Shown here in pieces: positions 52,393 through 61,530 of a stretch of 64,000 nucleotides of DNA (positions are counted from its first letter, which is position 1; each line of letters opens with the position of its first letter). Location of the stretch: positions 38,980 to 102,979 of the forward strand of contig JYOD01000094.1 of assembly GCA_000955785.1 (NCBI GenBank). The letters are read 5' to 3'. The position numbers and the translations under genes are program-made. Origin of the DNA: Burkholderiaceae bacterium 16. GTDB lineage: Bacteria > Pseudomonadota > Gammaproteobacteria > Burkholderiales > Burkholderiaceae. The notes below the pieces were generated by a model that was not told where the DNA came from, did not search any database, and worked only from the letters and a program-made list of their open reading frames with translations.

Positions 52393-53376
52393 ATGCGTGT
52401 GTTGTTGCTCGCGCTGCGCAGGCTGGCCGCCAGCCTGCCGTCCCTGCTGCTGATCCTGTGCGGCCTGTTCCTGCTGCTGCAATTCGCCCCCGGGGACACC
52501 GTCGACGCGCTGGTGGCGGAGATGGGTGGCGCCGATGCGGCGGTCATTGGCCAGTTGCGGCAGTTCTACGGACTGGACGCATCCACCACGGTGCAGCTCG
52601 GCCGCTACCTGTGGCGTCTCGTGCATCTGGACCTGGGCTACTCCGCCATTTATGGCAAACCGGTGGCAGCGGTGATCCTGGAGCGCCTGCCGGTCACGCT
52701 GCTGCTGATGGGCTGTGCCCAGGTGCTGGCCGCCGTGTGCGGCGTCGCGCTGGGCGTCGCCGCGGCGCGCCGGGCCGGCCGCTGGCCGGATACGCTGGTG
52801 TCCATGCTTGGCCTGGTGTTCTATGCCACGCCGTCGTTCTGGTTCGGCCTGATGGGCATCGTGGTGTTCGCCATCCACCTCGGGTGGCTGCCGCCGGGCG
52901 GCTACCTGGATGTGGCCGCAGGATACAAGGGGCTGGAGCGCATCGCCGACATCGCCTGGCACCTGGTGCTGCCCACCGTGACGCTGGCGCTGATCTACCT
53001 GGCCATCTACCTGCGCATCATGCGCGCGTCGATGCTCGAAGTGCTGAGCCTGGATTTCGTGCGCAGCGCGCGTGCCAAGGGGCTGGCGGAATACGCGGTG
53101 CTGGTGCGGCATGTCTTGCGCAACGCGCTGCTGCCGTTGCTGACGCTGGCGGGGCTGCAGTTCGGCACCATGCTGGGCGGCTCGGTGGTAATCGAGAGCG
53201 TGTTCGCGCTGCCCGGCCTGGGCCGGCTCGCCTACGACTCGGTGGTGCAGCGCGACCTGAACACCTTGCTGGGCATTGTCTTTATCAGCGCGCTGCTGGT
53301 GATCGCGATCAATTTCATCGTCGACATGCTGTATGCGCTGCTCGACCCCCGCATCCTTCACGAACGCAAGGCATGA
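52393..53376 (+). CDS. ABC importer permease, DppB type
   Basis: 327 residues from ATG 52393; an upstream in-frame start adds ten residues overlapping the binding-protein gene. Six membrane helices, with the DppB-type EAA loop MLEVLSLDFVRSARAKGLAEYAVLVRHVLRNALLP. Overlaps the next permease by ATGA at 53373. Confidence 0.9.
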   Translation: MRVLLLALRRLAASLPSLLLILCGLFLLLQFAPGDTVDALVAEMGGADAAVIGQLRQFYGLDASTTVQLGRYLWRLVHLDLGYSAIYGKPVAAVILERLPVTLLLMGCAQVLAAVCGVALGVAAARRAGRWPDTLVSMLGLVFYATPSFWFGLMGIVVFAIHLGWLPPGGYLDVAAGYKGLERIADIAWHLVLPTVTLALIYLAIYLRIMRASMLEVLSLDFVRSARAKGLAEYAVLVRHVLRNALLPLLTLAGLQFGTMLGGSVVIESVFALPGLGRLAYDSVVQRDLNTLLGIVFISALLVIAINFIVDMLYALLDPRILHERKA

Positions 53377-54203
53377 AGCTGCTCCAACGCTATCTGCGCA
53401 ACCCGGCCGCCTTCTTCGGCCTGCTGATGTTGCTGGCGGTCATCGCCATGGCGGCCTCCGCCCCGGTCTTGTTCCCGGCCGACCCGCTTTCGCTGGCCGG
53501 GCGCCCGTTGCAATGGCCGCTGGAGGACCCGCGCTTCTGGCTCGGCACCGACCAGACCGGCCGCGACATTGCCGCCCAGATCTTCCATGGCGCGCGCGTA
53601 TCGCTGCTGATCGGCTTCGTGGCCACGCTGATCGCCGTCTGCATCGGCATCCTGATCGGGGCGTTCGCCGGTTATTACGGCGGCTGGGCCGACAACCTGC
53701 TGATGCGGCTGACCGAAGGCTTCCAGACACTGCCCAGCTTCCTGTTGCTGCTGGTGCTGGTTTCGGTATTCGGCTCCGGCATCGCCACCGTGACGCTGGC
53801 GATCGGGGCCGTGTCCTGGCCCGCCACGGCACGGCTGACCCGTGCCGAGTTTCTGACGTTGCGCAACCGCGACTTCGTCCACTCGTGCCGCTCGCTGGGC
53901 ATGCGCGACCTGCAGATCATCTTCCGCGAGATCCTGCCGAATGCGCTGCCGCCGGTGGTGGTGTACGCCAGCGTGGTGATGGCGCTGGCCATCCTGCTGG
54001 AAAGCGCACTGGCCTTCCTCAACCTCTCCGACCCGAACGTGGCCTCCTGGGGCAACCTGATCGGCGGCGGGCGCAGCGTGCTGCGTTCGCAATGGTATGT
54101 ATCGGCCATCCCCGGCATCGCCATCCTGATGACCGTGCTGGCGGTGTCGCTGGTCGGACAAGGCCTGAACGATGCACTCAACCCCAGGCTGAAGCACCCA
54201 TGA
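53373..54203 (+). CDS. ABC importer permease, DppC type
   Basis: 276 residues, six membrane helices, with the conserved GTDQTGRDIAAQIFHGARVSLLIG opening segment and EAA loop LTLRNRDFVHSCRSLGMRDLQIIFREILPNALP. Coupled by ATGA at both ends (53373 and 54200). Forms the channel with the DppB-type subunit. Confidence 0.9.
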   Translation: MKLLQRYLRNPAAFFGLLMLLAVIAMAASAPVLFPADPLSLAGRPLQWPLEDPRFWLGTDQTGRDIAAQIFHGARVSLLIGFVATLIAVCIGILIGAFAGYYGGWADNLLMRLTEGFQTLPSFLLLLVLVSVFGSGIATVTLAIGAVSWPATARLTRAEFLTLRNRDFVHSCRSLGMRDLQIIFREILPNALPPVVVYASVVMALAILLESALAFLNLSDPNVASWGNLIGGGRSVLRSQWYVSAIPGIAILMTVLAVSLVGQGLNDALNPRLKHP

Positions 54204-55885
54204 GCGGACCCTTGCCCTTTCTTCTCAGTATCGACGCGCTGAGCGTCGCCTTGCCTGCCGGCGCCGATCGCGGGCTGGCCCTGAACAACGTCTCGCTGGC
54301 GCTGACGCCTGGCGAAGTCCTGTGCGTGGTCGGCGAGAGCGGCTCCGGCAAGTCGATGACCGCCGGCGCCGTGCTTGGCTTGCTGCCCGACGGGGTGCGG
54401 CGCAGCGCCGGCCGCATCCTGTTCGAAGGCCGCGAGCTCACCGCCCTGTCCGAAGCCGGGTTGCGGCGCATACGCGGCGCCCGCATCGGCATGATCTTCC
54501 AGGAGCCGATGACGGCGCTCAACCCGCTGCGCACCATCGGTGACCAGATTGGCGAGGTGTTCCGCACCCACACCCGGCTGGGCAAGACGGAAATCGCGCG
54601 CAAGGTGCTGGGTCTGCTGGAAGACGTGCAGATCCCGCAGCCACATGCTGCCGCCGACGCCTACCCGCACGAGTTGTCGGGCGGGCAGCGCCAGCGCGCC
54701 ATGATCGCCATGGCGCTTGCGCTCGAACCCAGCCTGCTGATTGCCGACGAGCCCACCACCGCGCTCGACGTCACTACCCAGGCCCAGATCCTGCGGCTGA
54801 TCCGCGAACTGCAGAAGCGCAAAGGCACGGCGGTGCTATTTATCACCCATGACTTCGGCGTGGTGGCGGAGATCGCCGACCGCATCGCGGTCATGCGCCA
54901 GGGGGAAGTGGTGGAAACCGGGCCCGCCGCCGAGATCCTGGCGCGGCCCCGGCACCCCTATACGCAGGCGCTGCTGGCCGCCGTGCCCGCGCTGGAGCCG
55001 CCGGCGCCACGCGTGGTGGCGGGTGACACGCTGCTCGCCATCGACGGTATCGCCAAGACTTATCGCAGCGGCAGCTGGCTCGGCCGGGGCCAGCGCCAGG
55101 TCCATGCACTCGACCAGGTCTGCCTGACGCTGCCGCGCGGCGGCGCGCTGGGCATCGTGGGCGAGAGCGGCTCTGGCAAGAGCACACTGGCACGTTGCCT
55201 GGTGGGACTGCTAGACCCGGACCGCGGCAGCCTGCGGCTCGATGGCGAAGATCTTCTCGCCGGCGGCGCGGCGCGGCGCCGGCAACGCGCCCGCCGTATC
55301 CAGATGGTGTTCCAGGACCCGTTCGGTTCGCTCAACCCGCGCCGGCGCGTGGGGGAACTCGTTGCGCAGGGACTGCTGATTCACGGGGAGCACCCGCTGC
55401 GGGCACGCCAGCGAGCGGCAGAACTGTTCGAGCTGGTGGGACTGGACCCCAGCGCGCTCGACCGCTATCCGCATGAATTCTCCGGCGGCCAGCGCCAGCG
55501 CATCGGCCTGGCCAGAGCGCTGGCGCTCGAGCCTGACGTGCTGGTGGCCGACGAGCCGGTCTCGGCGCTGGACGTCTCCGTGCAAGCCCAGGTGCTGGCG
55601 CTGCTCGACGACCTGCGCTCGCGCACCGGCTTGTCGCTGATCCTGATCACGCACGACCTGCGCGTGGCCGCCCAGGTCTGCGATCGCGTCGCCGTCATGA
55701 AGGACGGGCGCGTGGTGGAGCAAGCGGATACCGCAACGCTGTTCGGCTCGCCCCGCCATCCGTACACGCAGGCTTTGCTTGCAGCGGTGCCCGGCAGGCA
55801 GGCGGCGGGCCGGGCAAGGGCCGCCGGGGTCTCGCCTGCCACCGCCGCCGCCGAACCGGATACGGCGCAGGCTGGCCTCTGGTGA
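54200..55885 (+). CDS. Fused ABC importer ATPase (DppD-DppF type, two nucleotide-binding domains)
   Basis: 561 residues with two complete ATPase domains. Domain 1: Walker A GESGSGKS (about residue 46), signature LSGGQRQR, Walker B LLIADEP. Domain 2: Walker A GESGSGKS (about residue 318), signature FSGGQRQR, Walker B VLVADEP. A C-terminal HPYTQALLAAVP follows each, as in oligopeptide transporters. Fusion in one chain resembles YejF and GsiA. It has all parts needed for an importer together with the preceding genes. Confidence 0.92.
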   Translation: MSGPLPFLLSIDALSVALPAGADRGLALNNVSLALTPGEVLCVVGESGSGKSMTAGAVLGLLPDGVRRSAGRILFEGRELTALSEAGLRRIRGARIGMIFQEPMTALNPLRTIGDQIGEVFRTHTRLGKTEIARKVLGLLEDVQIPQPHAAADAYPHELSGGQRQRAMIAMALALEPSLLIADEPTTALDVTTQAQILRLIRELQKRKGTAVLFITHDFGVVAEIADRIAVMRQGEVVETGPAAEILARPRHPYTQALLAAVPALEPPAPRVVAGDTLLAIDGIAKTYRSGSWLGRGQRQVHALDQVCLTLPRGGALGIVGESGSGKSTLARCLVGLLDPDRGSLRLDGEDLLAGGAARRRQRARRIQMVFQDPFGSLNPRRRVGELVAQGLLIHGEHPLRARQRAAELFELVGLDPSALDRYPHEFSGGQRQRIGLARALALEPDVLVADEPVSALDVSVQAQVLALLDDLRSRTGLSLILITHDLRVAAQVCDRVAVMKDGRVVEQADTATLFGSPRHPYTQALLAAVPGRQAAGRARAAGVSPATAAAEPDTAQAGLW

Positions 55886-55970
55886 TCCCCTGACCGAGCG
55901 CCACGAAGCCCGTCGTCCTGGCCCGTTCCGGTACCCGCTTGCATTTGCCAGGCTTTCGCCTATGATCTTG

Positions 55971-56002
55971 TAAACCGATTTACTAAATCGTTTTACTATA
56001 GT
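55971..56002 (+). promoter_or_regulatory. Tandem LacI-type operators overlapping a promoter
   Basis: Two adjacent 13-base units, TAAACCGATTTAC (55971-55983) and TAAATCGTTTTAC (55984-55996), each of the form TAAA-N-CG-N-TTTA with a central CG as in LacI-family operators. They differ at two positions. A -10-like TATAGT follows at 55997-56002. No LacI-family gene is in the window. The first gene downstream is broken. Confidence 0.6.
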
Positions 56003-56060
56003 GTTGCTTAAGACGGCCGTGAGGAAGAGGAATGTATCGAACCCATGCAAGGCGGCTGTC

Positions 56061-57087
56061 ATGCGCACGATCTGCCTGACGCACGGGCCTGGCGCGCGCG
56101 CTGTACTTCAGCGGCCACGCGCTCGCCAGGCTCGGTGCGATGGCTGCGCTCAGGCTCAATGACAGCGAGGCCGCGCTCGCGCCGGACTAACTGGCAAGCG
56201 CCGCGGCGGGCTGCGACATCATCGTCGCCTCGCGCGAGCTGGCCGTGCCCGCCGCGGTGTTCCAGGCACTGCCGGACCTGGTGGCGGTGTGCCGGGTTGC
56301 CGTGGACATCCGGCAGATCGACGTCCAGGCGGCAAGCCGTCACGGCGTCCTGGTGACGCGAGCCTCGCCCGGCTTCGCCGCCTCGGTGTCCGAATGGGTG
56401 GTGGGGGTGATGATCGACCTGGGCCGCGGCATCAGCCGGGCCAGCGCCAGCTATCGCACCTGGGGCCACGCGACGCCTGCGATGGGCCGCGAGTTGCGGG
56501 GCGCCAGCCTCGGCATCGTGGGCTACGGCACCATCGGCCGCTATCTCGCCTCGCTCGGCCGCGCACTCGGCATGAAGGTGCTGGTCAGCGATCCCTATGC
56601 GGACGTCGATGACCTCGCGCTGGAGCGCCTGGACTTGCCCACCCTGCTGTCGCACGCCGACTTCGTGGTCTGCCTTGCGGCGGTCACCCCGGGCACCCTC
56701 AATCTGTTCGATCGCGGCGCCTTCAGCGCCATGAAGCGCGGCGCCTGCTTCATCAACGCCTCACGTGGTGATCTGGTGGATGAGCCGGCACTGCTGCACG
56801 CGCTGAACCGGGGGCATCTCGGCGGGTGCGCGCTGGATGTCGGGCGGGGGCACGATCAGACACCCTCCCCCGCCCTGGCCCGCCACCCGCTCGTCATCGC
56901 TACGCCGCATATCGGCGGGCTGACGCCGCAGTCCGCGGAACACCAGGCCATGGATGCCGTGCGCCAGGTGGAAGACCTGCTGCGCGGATGCATACCCGAT
57001 GGCGCCGTCAACGCCGAACATGCCAGCCGGTTGCCGCGCCTGCGCGGTGTTCCCGCTGGCGGACTTGCGCAGGATGCCGGCAAATAG
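56061..57087 (+). pseudogene. 2-hydroxyacid dehydrogenase (phosphoglycerate-dehydrogenase-like), disrupted
   Basis: The 3' part from 56245 encodes an apparently normal NAD-binding region: GIVGYGTIGRYL, INASRGDLVDEPAL with the catalytic Arg-region, and terminal PHIGGLTP with the catalytic His. Upstream, ATG 56061 opens with MRTICLTHGPGARA in another frame; a shift in the GCGCGCGCG run at 56092-56100 would join it to YFSGHALARLGAMAALRLND. A TAA at 56188-56190 then interrupts that frame where GAA (Glu) would be expected. Two lesions argue for a pseudogene; a sequencing error could explain only one. Confidence 0.7.
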
Positions 57088-57207
57088 CCCGGCGCCTGCA
57101 ACGAAGCATGGCCCGCGGCAAAGACCGCGGACCAGGACGCGGGAGTCATGGCATCGGGACGGCCCGGTGCGCGGGGATTCTCGCCAGAAAAAGCGCGGAG
57201 GAACGAC

Positions 57208-57519
57208 ATGGTGACTGACAAAGCGGAACGGCGGCTCGCGGGGCCCGCCTGGACCTGCACGGAGGGAGAATATGCGATTGACGTGGATATCTTGCCGGTG
57301 GAGGACGGCCGCTGGGGCGCACTCGTCCGCTTATGCAAGCCGGGCAACGGCATGGAGCTCTCCTCACAATTCATGCTCAACCGGACCTTCGACAATCGGA
57401 TCATGGCGCTGGCCTACACGCTGGCGCTGACGCGCGAGTGCGTGCAACAATTTGCTCCCGCCACAGCCGCGTCGATCGCCCGCATGCTGACAACCGGGAG
57501 CACCGGCAAGGCTTGTTGA
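57208..57519 (+). CDS. Conserved-looking hypothetical protein
   Basis: 103 residues from ATG 57208, chosen for a strong GGAGG-type site (GCGGAGGAACG) just upstream. Two halves: an N-terminal beta-like WTCTEGEYAIDVDILPVEDG and a helical C-terminus ALAYTLALTRECVQQFA. No family recognised, no signal peptide. It may be transcribed with the following dehydrogenase gene (97-base gap). Confidence 0.55.
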   Translation: MVTDKAERRLAGPAWTCTEGEYAIDVDILPVEDGRWGALVRLCKPGNGMELSSQFMLNRTFDNRIMALAYTLALTRECVQQFAPATAASIARMLTTGSTGKAC

Positions 57520-57616
57520 CGCTGCATTGCAAGAATGGCAGCATTCCCGGCTTCGGGGGGCTGCCCACTTTGTCACATTCGCCCGCGCTCACCGCGGGTC
57601 CTGGAGTTTCTTAGTC

Positions 57617-58477
57617 ATGCGTGTTGCATTTATCGGCCTGGGTGTCATGGGCTATCACATGGCGGCCCATCTCGCCGCCAAGGGCCATCAGGTCACCGTG
57701 TACAACCGCACGGCAAGCAAGGCCGAGCAGTGGGTCGCGGCCTTCGGCGGCAAATCGGCGGCCACCCCGGCGCTGGCCGCCCGGGACGCCGAAGTGGTCT
57801 GCTCCTGCGTGGGCAATGATGATGACCTGCGCGCGGTGCTCACCGGCGCCAATGGTGCTTTCGGCACGGCGCCGGCAGGCTGTGTGTTCGTGGATCACAC
57901 CACCGCCAGCGCCAATGTCGCGCGCGAGTTGTACGCCGCCGCCGGCGAGCGCGGGCTGCACTTTGTCGATGCGCCGGTGTCGGGCGGCGAAGTCGGCGCG
58001 CAAAACGGCATCCTGACCATCATGTGCGGCGCCGACGAGGCCGTGTTCACCCAGATCGAGCCGGTGCTGGGCGCCTATGCGCGCGCGGTCACCCGGATCG
58101 GCGGCGCGGGCGCCGGCCAGCTGGCCAAGATGGTCAACCAGATCTGCATTGCCGGCCTGCTGCAGGGCCTGTCGGAAGCCATCGCCTTCGGCGAGCGCGC
58201 CGGGCTGGACATGAAGGTCGTGCTCGACGTGATCAGCAAGGGCGCCGCGGGCTCGTGGCAACTGGAAAACCGCGGCCCCACCATGATCGAAGGCAAGTTC
58301 GACTTCGGCTTCGCGGTGGACTGGATGCGCAAGGATCTCGGCCTCTGCCTGGACGAAGCGCGCCGCAACGGCGCCAGCCTGCCCGTCACGGCTGTGGTCG
58401 ACCAGTTCTACGCGGACCTGCAGCAAGACGGCTGCGGCCGCGCCGACACCTCCGCGCTGATCAAGCGCTTGCGGTAA
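57617..58477 (+). CDS. 3-hydroxyisobutyrate dehydrogenase-family NAD(P)-dependent oxidoreductase
   Basis: 286 residues from ATG 57617. NAD(P)-binding GLGVMGYHMAAHLAAKGH at the start, substrate motif DAPVSGGEVGAQNG, and catalytic Lys in GAGQLAKMVNQI; C-terminal helical domain complete. The family includes 3-hydroxyisobutyrate, tartronate semialdehyde and succinic semialdehyde reductases; substrate not determined here. Confidence 0.88.
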   Translation: MRVAFIGLGVMGYHMAAHLAAKGHQVTVYNRTASKAEQWVAAFGGKSAATPALAARDAEVVCSCVGNDDDLRAVLTGANGAFGTAPAGCVFVDHTTASANVARELYAAAGERGLHFVDAPVSGGEVGAQNGILTIMCGADEAVFTQIEPVLGAYARAVTRIGGAGAGQLAKMVNQICIAGLLQGLSEAIAFGERAGLDMKVVLDVISKGAAGSWQLENRGPTMIEGKFDFGFAVDWMRKDLGLCLDEARRNGASLPVTAVVDQFYADLQQDGCGRADTSALIKRLR

Positions 58478-58678
58478 CAGCCGGCGGGCAGCCCTTGCCC
58501 GCTGACTTCCCCTTCCGCCTGGACCGCCTCCCTCCCTGACGCCGCACTCGCGGCGTCGTCCAATTCCTACATCCTTATCAGAGGCAGCCCCGCTGGGGAC
58601 GCCAACTTGCCCGGCTATCTTGTAGGCATGGCTGGCGTGCCTGTCCCGCGACCGGCACCACGCATCAAGGAGACCAAC

Positions 58679-58861
58679 ATGCTGAGACTGGCAAGCGCGC
58701 TCATCGCGGGCGCGGCACTTCTGATCGGGCTGAACGGCTGTACCGCTACCGGCGCCGTGGCCGGCGGTGTTGCAGGCCATGAACTGTCGCACGGCAATAC
58801 GGCGGCAACCATAGGCGGCGCGGTGGCTGGCGGCGTCATCGGCCACGAACTGGGCAAGTAA
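58679..58861 (+). CDS. Small glycine-zipper lipoprotein
   Basis: 60 residues with an AAGGAG ribosome-binding site. The signal sequence ends in a lipobox LNGC (Cys about 20), followed by GAVAGGVAGHELSHGNTAATIGGAVAGGVIGHELGK: two glycine-zipper helices that carry Gly-His-Glu-Leu repeats. Likely an outer-membrane-associated stress protein. Function unknown. Confidence 0.75.
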   Translation: MLRLASALIAGAALLIGLNGCTATGAVAGGVAGHELSHGNTAATIGGAVAGGVIGHELGK

Positions 58862-58970
58862 CGCTGGCCCCGGTCCGCACCGCATTGCATTGCCCGCACA
58901 GAATAACCATAAGCAACCCATAGGCATCCCATAAGCACCTCACGCTTATCCATTCGTCAAGGAGCCCGTC

Positions 58971-59129
58971 ATGGCCATCGGTACGATCTTGCTTATCCTC
59001 CTCATCCTGCTGCTCGTCGGCGCATTGCCAACCTGGCCGTACAGCACCGGGTGGGGCTACTACCCAAGCGGCGGCCTTGGACTGGTCCTGCTGATCATTG
59101 TGGTCCTGGTCGTGATGGGTCGGCTGTAG
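58971..59129 (+). CDS. DUF3309-like small membrane protein
   Basis: 52 residues: MAIGTILLILLILLLVGALP at the start, a middle TWPYSTGWGYYPSGG, and a second hydrophobic helix LGLVLLIIVVLVVMGRL. The Pro-Tyr-Ser-x-Gly-Trp-Gly-Tyr-Tyr-Pro turn is the hallmark of DUF3309. A CAAGGAG ribosome-binding site lies upstream of ATG 58971. Function unknown. Confidence 0.78.
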   Translation: MAIGTILLILLILLLVGALPTWPYSTGWGYYPSGGLGLVLLIIVVLVVMGRL

Positions 59130-59171
59130 AGACAGAGACCTGTGGAAAGCCGTATTCGCTCAGGGAAACAA

Positions 59172-59210
59172 GGGCGCCCCGCTGGCATCGGCGGGGCGCC
59201 CTTTATTATT
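59172..59210 (+). terminator. Strong Rho-independent terminator
   Basis: GGGCGCCCCGC (59172-59182) pairs perfectly with GCGGGGCGCCC (59191-59201), 8-base loop, followed by a TTTATTATT tail. It ends the plus-strand DUF3309 unit and lies just before the minus-strand acyl-CoA dehydrogenase gene. Confidence 0.85.
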
Positions 59211-59262
59211 TTCATCGCTGAAAGAATGCGGGTTCCTCGCGCGGGATTGTCCCGCCGCCTCG

Positions 59263-60435
59263 TCAATAGGACTTCGGCAAACCCAGCACGCGCTCGGCGA
59301 TATGGCACATGATCAGTTGCGCGCTGACCGGTGCGATGCGCGGGATATACGATTCACGCAGGTAGCGCTCCACCTGGTACTCGCGCGCATAGCCCATGCC
59401 GCCCAGCGTCAGGACCGCGGTCTGGCAAGCCTGGTGGGCGGCTTCCGCCGCCAGGTACTTGGCGGTATTGGCTTCTGCGCCGCAGGGCTTGCCCTGGTCA
59501 TACAGCCACGCTGCTTTCCAGACCATCATGTCGGCCGCTTCCAGCGCCATCCAGGCCTGCGCCAGCGGATGCTGGATGCCCTGGTTCTGGCCGATCGGGC
59601 GGCCGAACACGGTGCGCTCCCTGGCATAGCGCGTCGCCGCTTCCAGCGCGACGCGGCCGAGGCCGACGGCTTCGGCCGCAATCAGGATGCGCTCAGGGTT
59701 CAGGCCATGCAGGATGTATTCGAAACCGCGCCCCTCTTCTCCGATGCGGTCTTCCACCGGCACCGTCAGGCCGTCGATAAAGAGCATGTTCGAGTCCACG
59801 GCGGCACGTCCCATCTTGTGGATCTCGCGCACCTCGATATGCTCGCGGTCCAGCGCGGTGTAGAACAGGCTCAGGCCCTGGGTCGGCTTGGCCACCTGCT
59901 CCAGCGGCGTGGTGCGCGCCAGCAGCAGCATGCGGTCGGCCACCTGGGCGGTGGAGATCCAGATCTTGCGGCCGTCCACGCGATAGCTGCCACCATCGGC
60001 CGACAGCACGGCCTGGGTCTTGAGATGGGTGGTGTCGAGCCCGGCATCGGGTTCGGTCACGGCGAAGCAGGCTTTCTCCTGCCCGGCGATCAGCGGCGGC
60101 AGCGCCGCCTCCTTCTGGCGCTCGTTGCCGAACACCACCACCGGGTTGAGGCCGAACACATTCATATGGATGGCCGACGCGCCGGAAAAACCGGCGCCGG
60201 ACGCCGACACCGTCTGCATGATCAGCGCCGCCTCGGTAATCCCGAGCCCGGCGCCGCCATAGGCCTCCGGCATCGCGATGCCAAGCCAGCCAGCCTTCGC
60301 CATGGCCTGGTGGAATGCGTGGGGAAACTTGCCTTCATCGTCCAGCCCCGACCAGTAGTCGGCGCCAAAGTCGCTGCAAATCTGCGTCACCGCCTCGACG
60401 ATGGCGCGCTGTTCGGGAGTTCTTTCGAAGTTCAT
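59263..60435 (-). CDS. Acyl-CoA dehydrogenase family protein
   Basis: 390 residues from ATG 60435. FAD/acyl-CoA fold: CFAVTEPDAGLDTTHLKTQAV, RKIWISTAQ, GGMGYAREYQVERYLRESYIPRIAPVSAQ. At the position where medium-chain acyl-CoA dehydrogenases have the catalytic Glu (IYEGT), this protein reads RIAPVS, so the base must come from elsewhere or differ, as in some CaiA-like subgroups. It lies 8 bases after a Bug gene in one operon, with another Bug and a cupin upstream. Substrate unknown. Confidence 0.87.
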   Translation of the reverse strand: MNFERTPEQRAIVEAVTQICSDFGADYWSGLDDEGKFPHAFHQAMAKAGWLGIAMPEAYGGAGLGITEAALIMQTVSASGAGFSGASAIHMNVFGLNPVVVFGNERQKEAALPPLIAGQEKACFAVTEPDAGLDTTHLKTQAVLSADGGSYRVDGRKIWISTAQVADRMLLLARTTPLEQVAKPTQGLSLFYTALDREHIEVREIHKMGRAAVDSNMLFIDGLTVPVEDRIGEEGRGFEYILHGLNPERILIAAEAVGLGRVALEAATRYARERTVFGRPIGQNQGIQHPLAQAWMALEAADMMVWKAAWLYDQGKPCGAEANTAKYLAAEAAHQACQTAVLTLGGMGYAREYQVERYLRESYIPRIAPVSAQLIMCHIAERVLGLPKSY

Positions 60436-60442
60436 GCCTGCC

Positions 60443-61417
60443 TCATTCCGGCTGGATGCCGGCGTCCTTGACCAGCCTGGTCCACTTGACCAGTTCGCCG
60501 GCGACGAAGCCGGCAAACTGCTTGGGCGTTTGCCCGAATGCTTCAAACCCCAGCGCCTCGAAACGCGGCGCCACTTCCTTGCTGGCGGCGATGCGGGACA
60601 GCTCGCGGTTGAGCCGCTCGACCACGTCCGCCGGAGTCTTCGCTGGCGCGAACACGCCGTTCCAGGAGGTAATGTCGAACCCCTTCAGTTCAGGCGTGTC
60701 CCCCAGCGGCGGCAGGTCCGGCAGCAGGCGGCTGCGCTGCGCCGTGGTCACCGCCAGCGCGCGCAGCTTGCCTGCCTTGACGTTGGCAATGCCGGCCGCA
60801 ACGTCGACGAACATCATCGGCACCTGCCCGGCAATCACATCCGTCATGGCCGGCGGCGTGCTCTTGTACGGCACGTGCAGCAGGTCCAGCCCGGCCATGC
60901 GGCCCAGGGTGGCGCCCGACACGATGCCGGTGCTGTTGCCGCTGGCGTACGACATGCCGGGATGAGCGCGCGCGTAGGCGATCAGTTCCGGCACCGTCTT
61001 GACGGGCAGCTTGGGATTGACCACCAGGATAAAGGGCAGGTTGCCCATGCGCGCCACCGGCGTGAAATCGCGGATCGGGTCATACGGCAGCTTCTTCATC
61101 AGCGAAGGGTTGGCCGAATGCGTGGTGTTGGTGGTCATGAACAGCGTGTAGCCGTCCGGCGCGGCCTGCGCGACGATTTCAGCGGCGATGGCGCCGTTGG
61201 CCCCGGGACGGTTGTCCACCACCACGTTGGTCTTGAGCGCATCGCCCAGTTCCTTGGCGGTGATGCGGGCCACCGCGTCGGTGCCGCTGCCGGCGGCGAA
61301 GGGCACCACCATGCGGATCGGCTTGCTGGGATAGGCATCGGCCGCCGCCGCGTACGGCGCCGCGGCGAGTGTCAGCAATGGCAGCGCCGCGCGCAGCAGC
61401 GTGGTAAATCTTGGCAT
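60443..61417 (-). CDS. Bug/TctC-family periplasmic substrate-binding protein
   Basis: 324 residues with signal peptide (TLLRAALPLLTLAAAPYAAAADA) and family motifs YPSKPIRMVVPFAAGSGTDAVAR, DNRPGANGAIAAEIVAQAAPDGYTLF. Central member of a minus-strand operon with the acyl-CoA dehydrogenase gene downstream and another Bug gene upstream. Probably delivers a carboxylate that the enzyme set degrades. Confidence 0.9.
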   Translation of the reverse strand: MPRFTTLLRAALPLLTLAAAPYAAAADAYPSKPIRMVVPFAAGSGTDAVARITAKELGDALKTNVVVDNRPGANGAIAAEIVAQAAPDGYTLFMTTNTTHSANPSLMKKLPYDPIRDFTPVARMGNLPFILVVNPKLPVKTVPELIAYARAHPGMSYASGNSTGIVSGATLGRMAGLDLLHVPYKSTPPAMTDVIAGQVPMMFVDVAAGIANVKAGKLRALAVTTAQRSRLLPDLPPLGDTPELKGFDITSWNGVFAPAKTPADVVERLNRELSRIAASKEVAPRFEALGFEAFGQTPKQFAGFVAGELVKWTRLVKDAGIQPE

Positions 61418-61530
61418 TGTGTTGTCTCCTGCTTCTTTCTGGTTAGCGATCCCTCTGCGATGGATCCGCTTTGTGGTGGTGGCTTGGGACTGACGGCCAA
61501 ACTAACACCCAGACCGGCCGCCCCGCCGCT

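Noticed and set aside
56245..57087. The broken dehydrogenase as a functional short protein starting at 56245
   Set aside because: It would lack the N-terminal substrate-binding half that pairs with the NAD domain, and no ribosome-binding site precedes that ATG.
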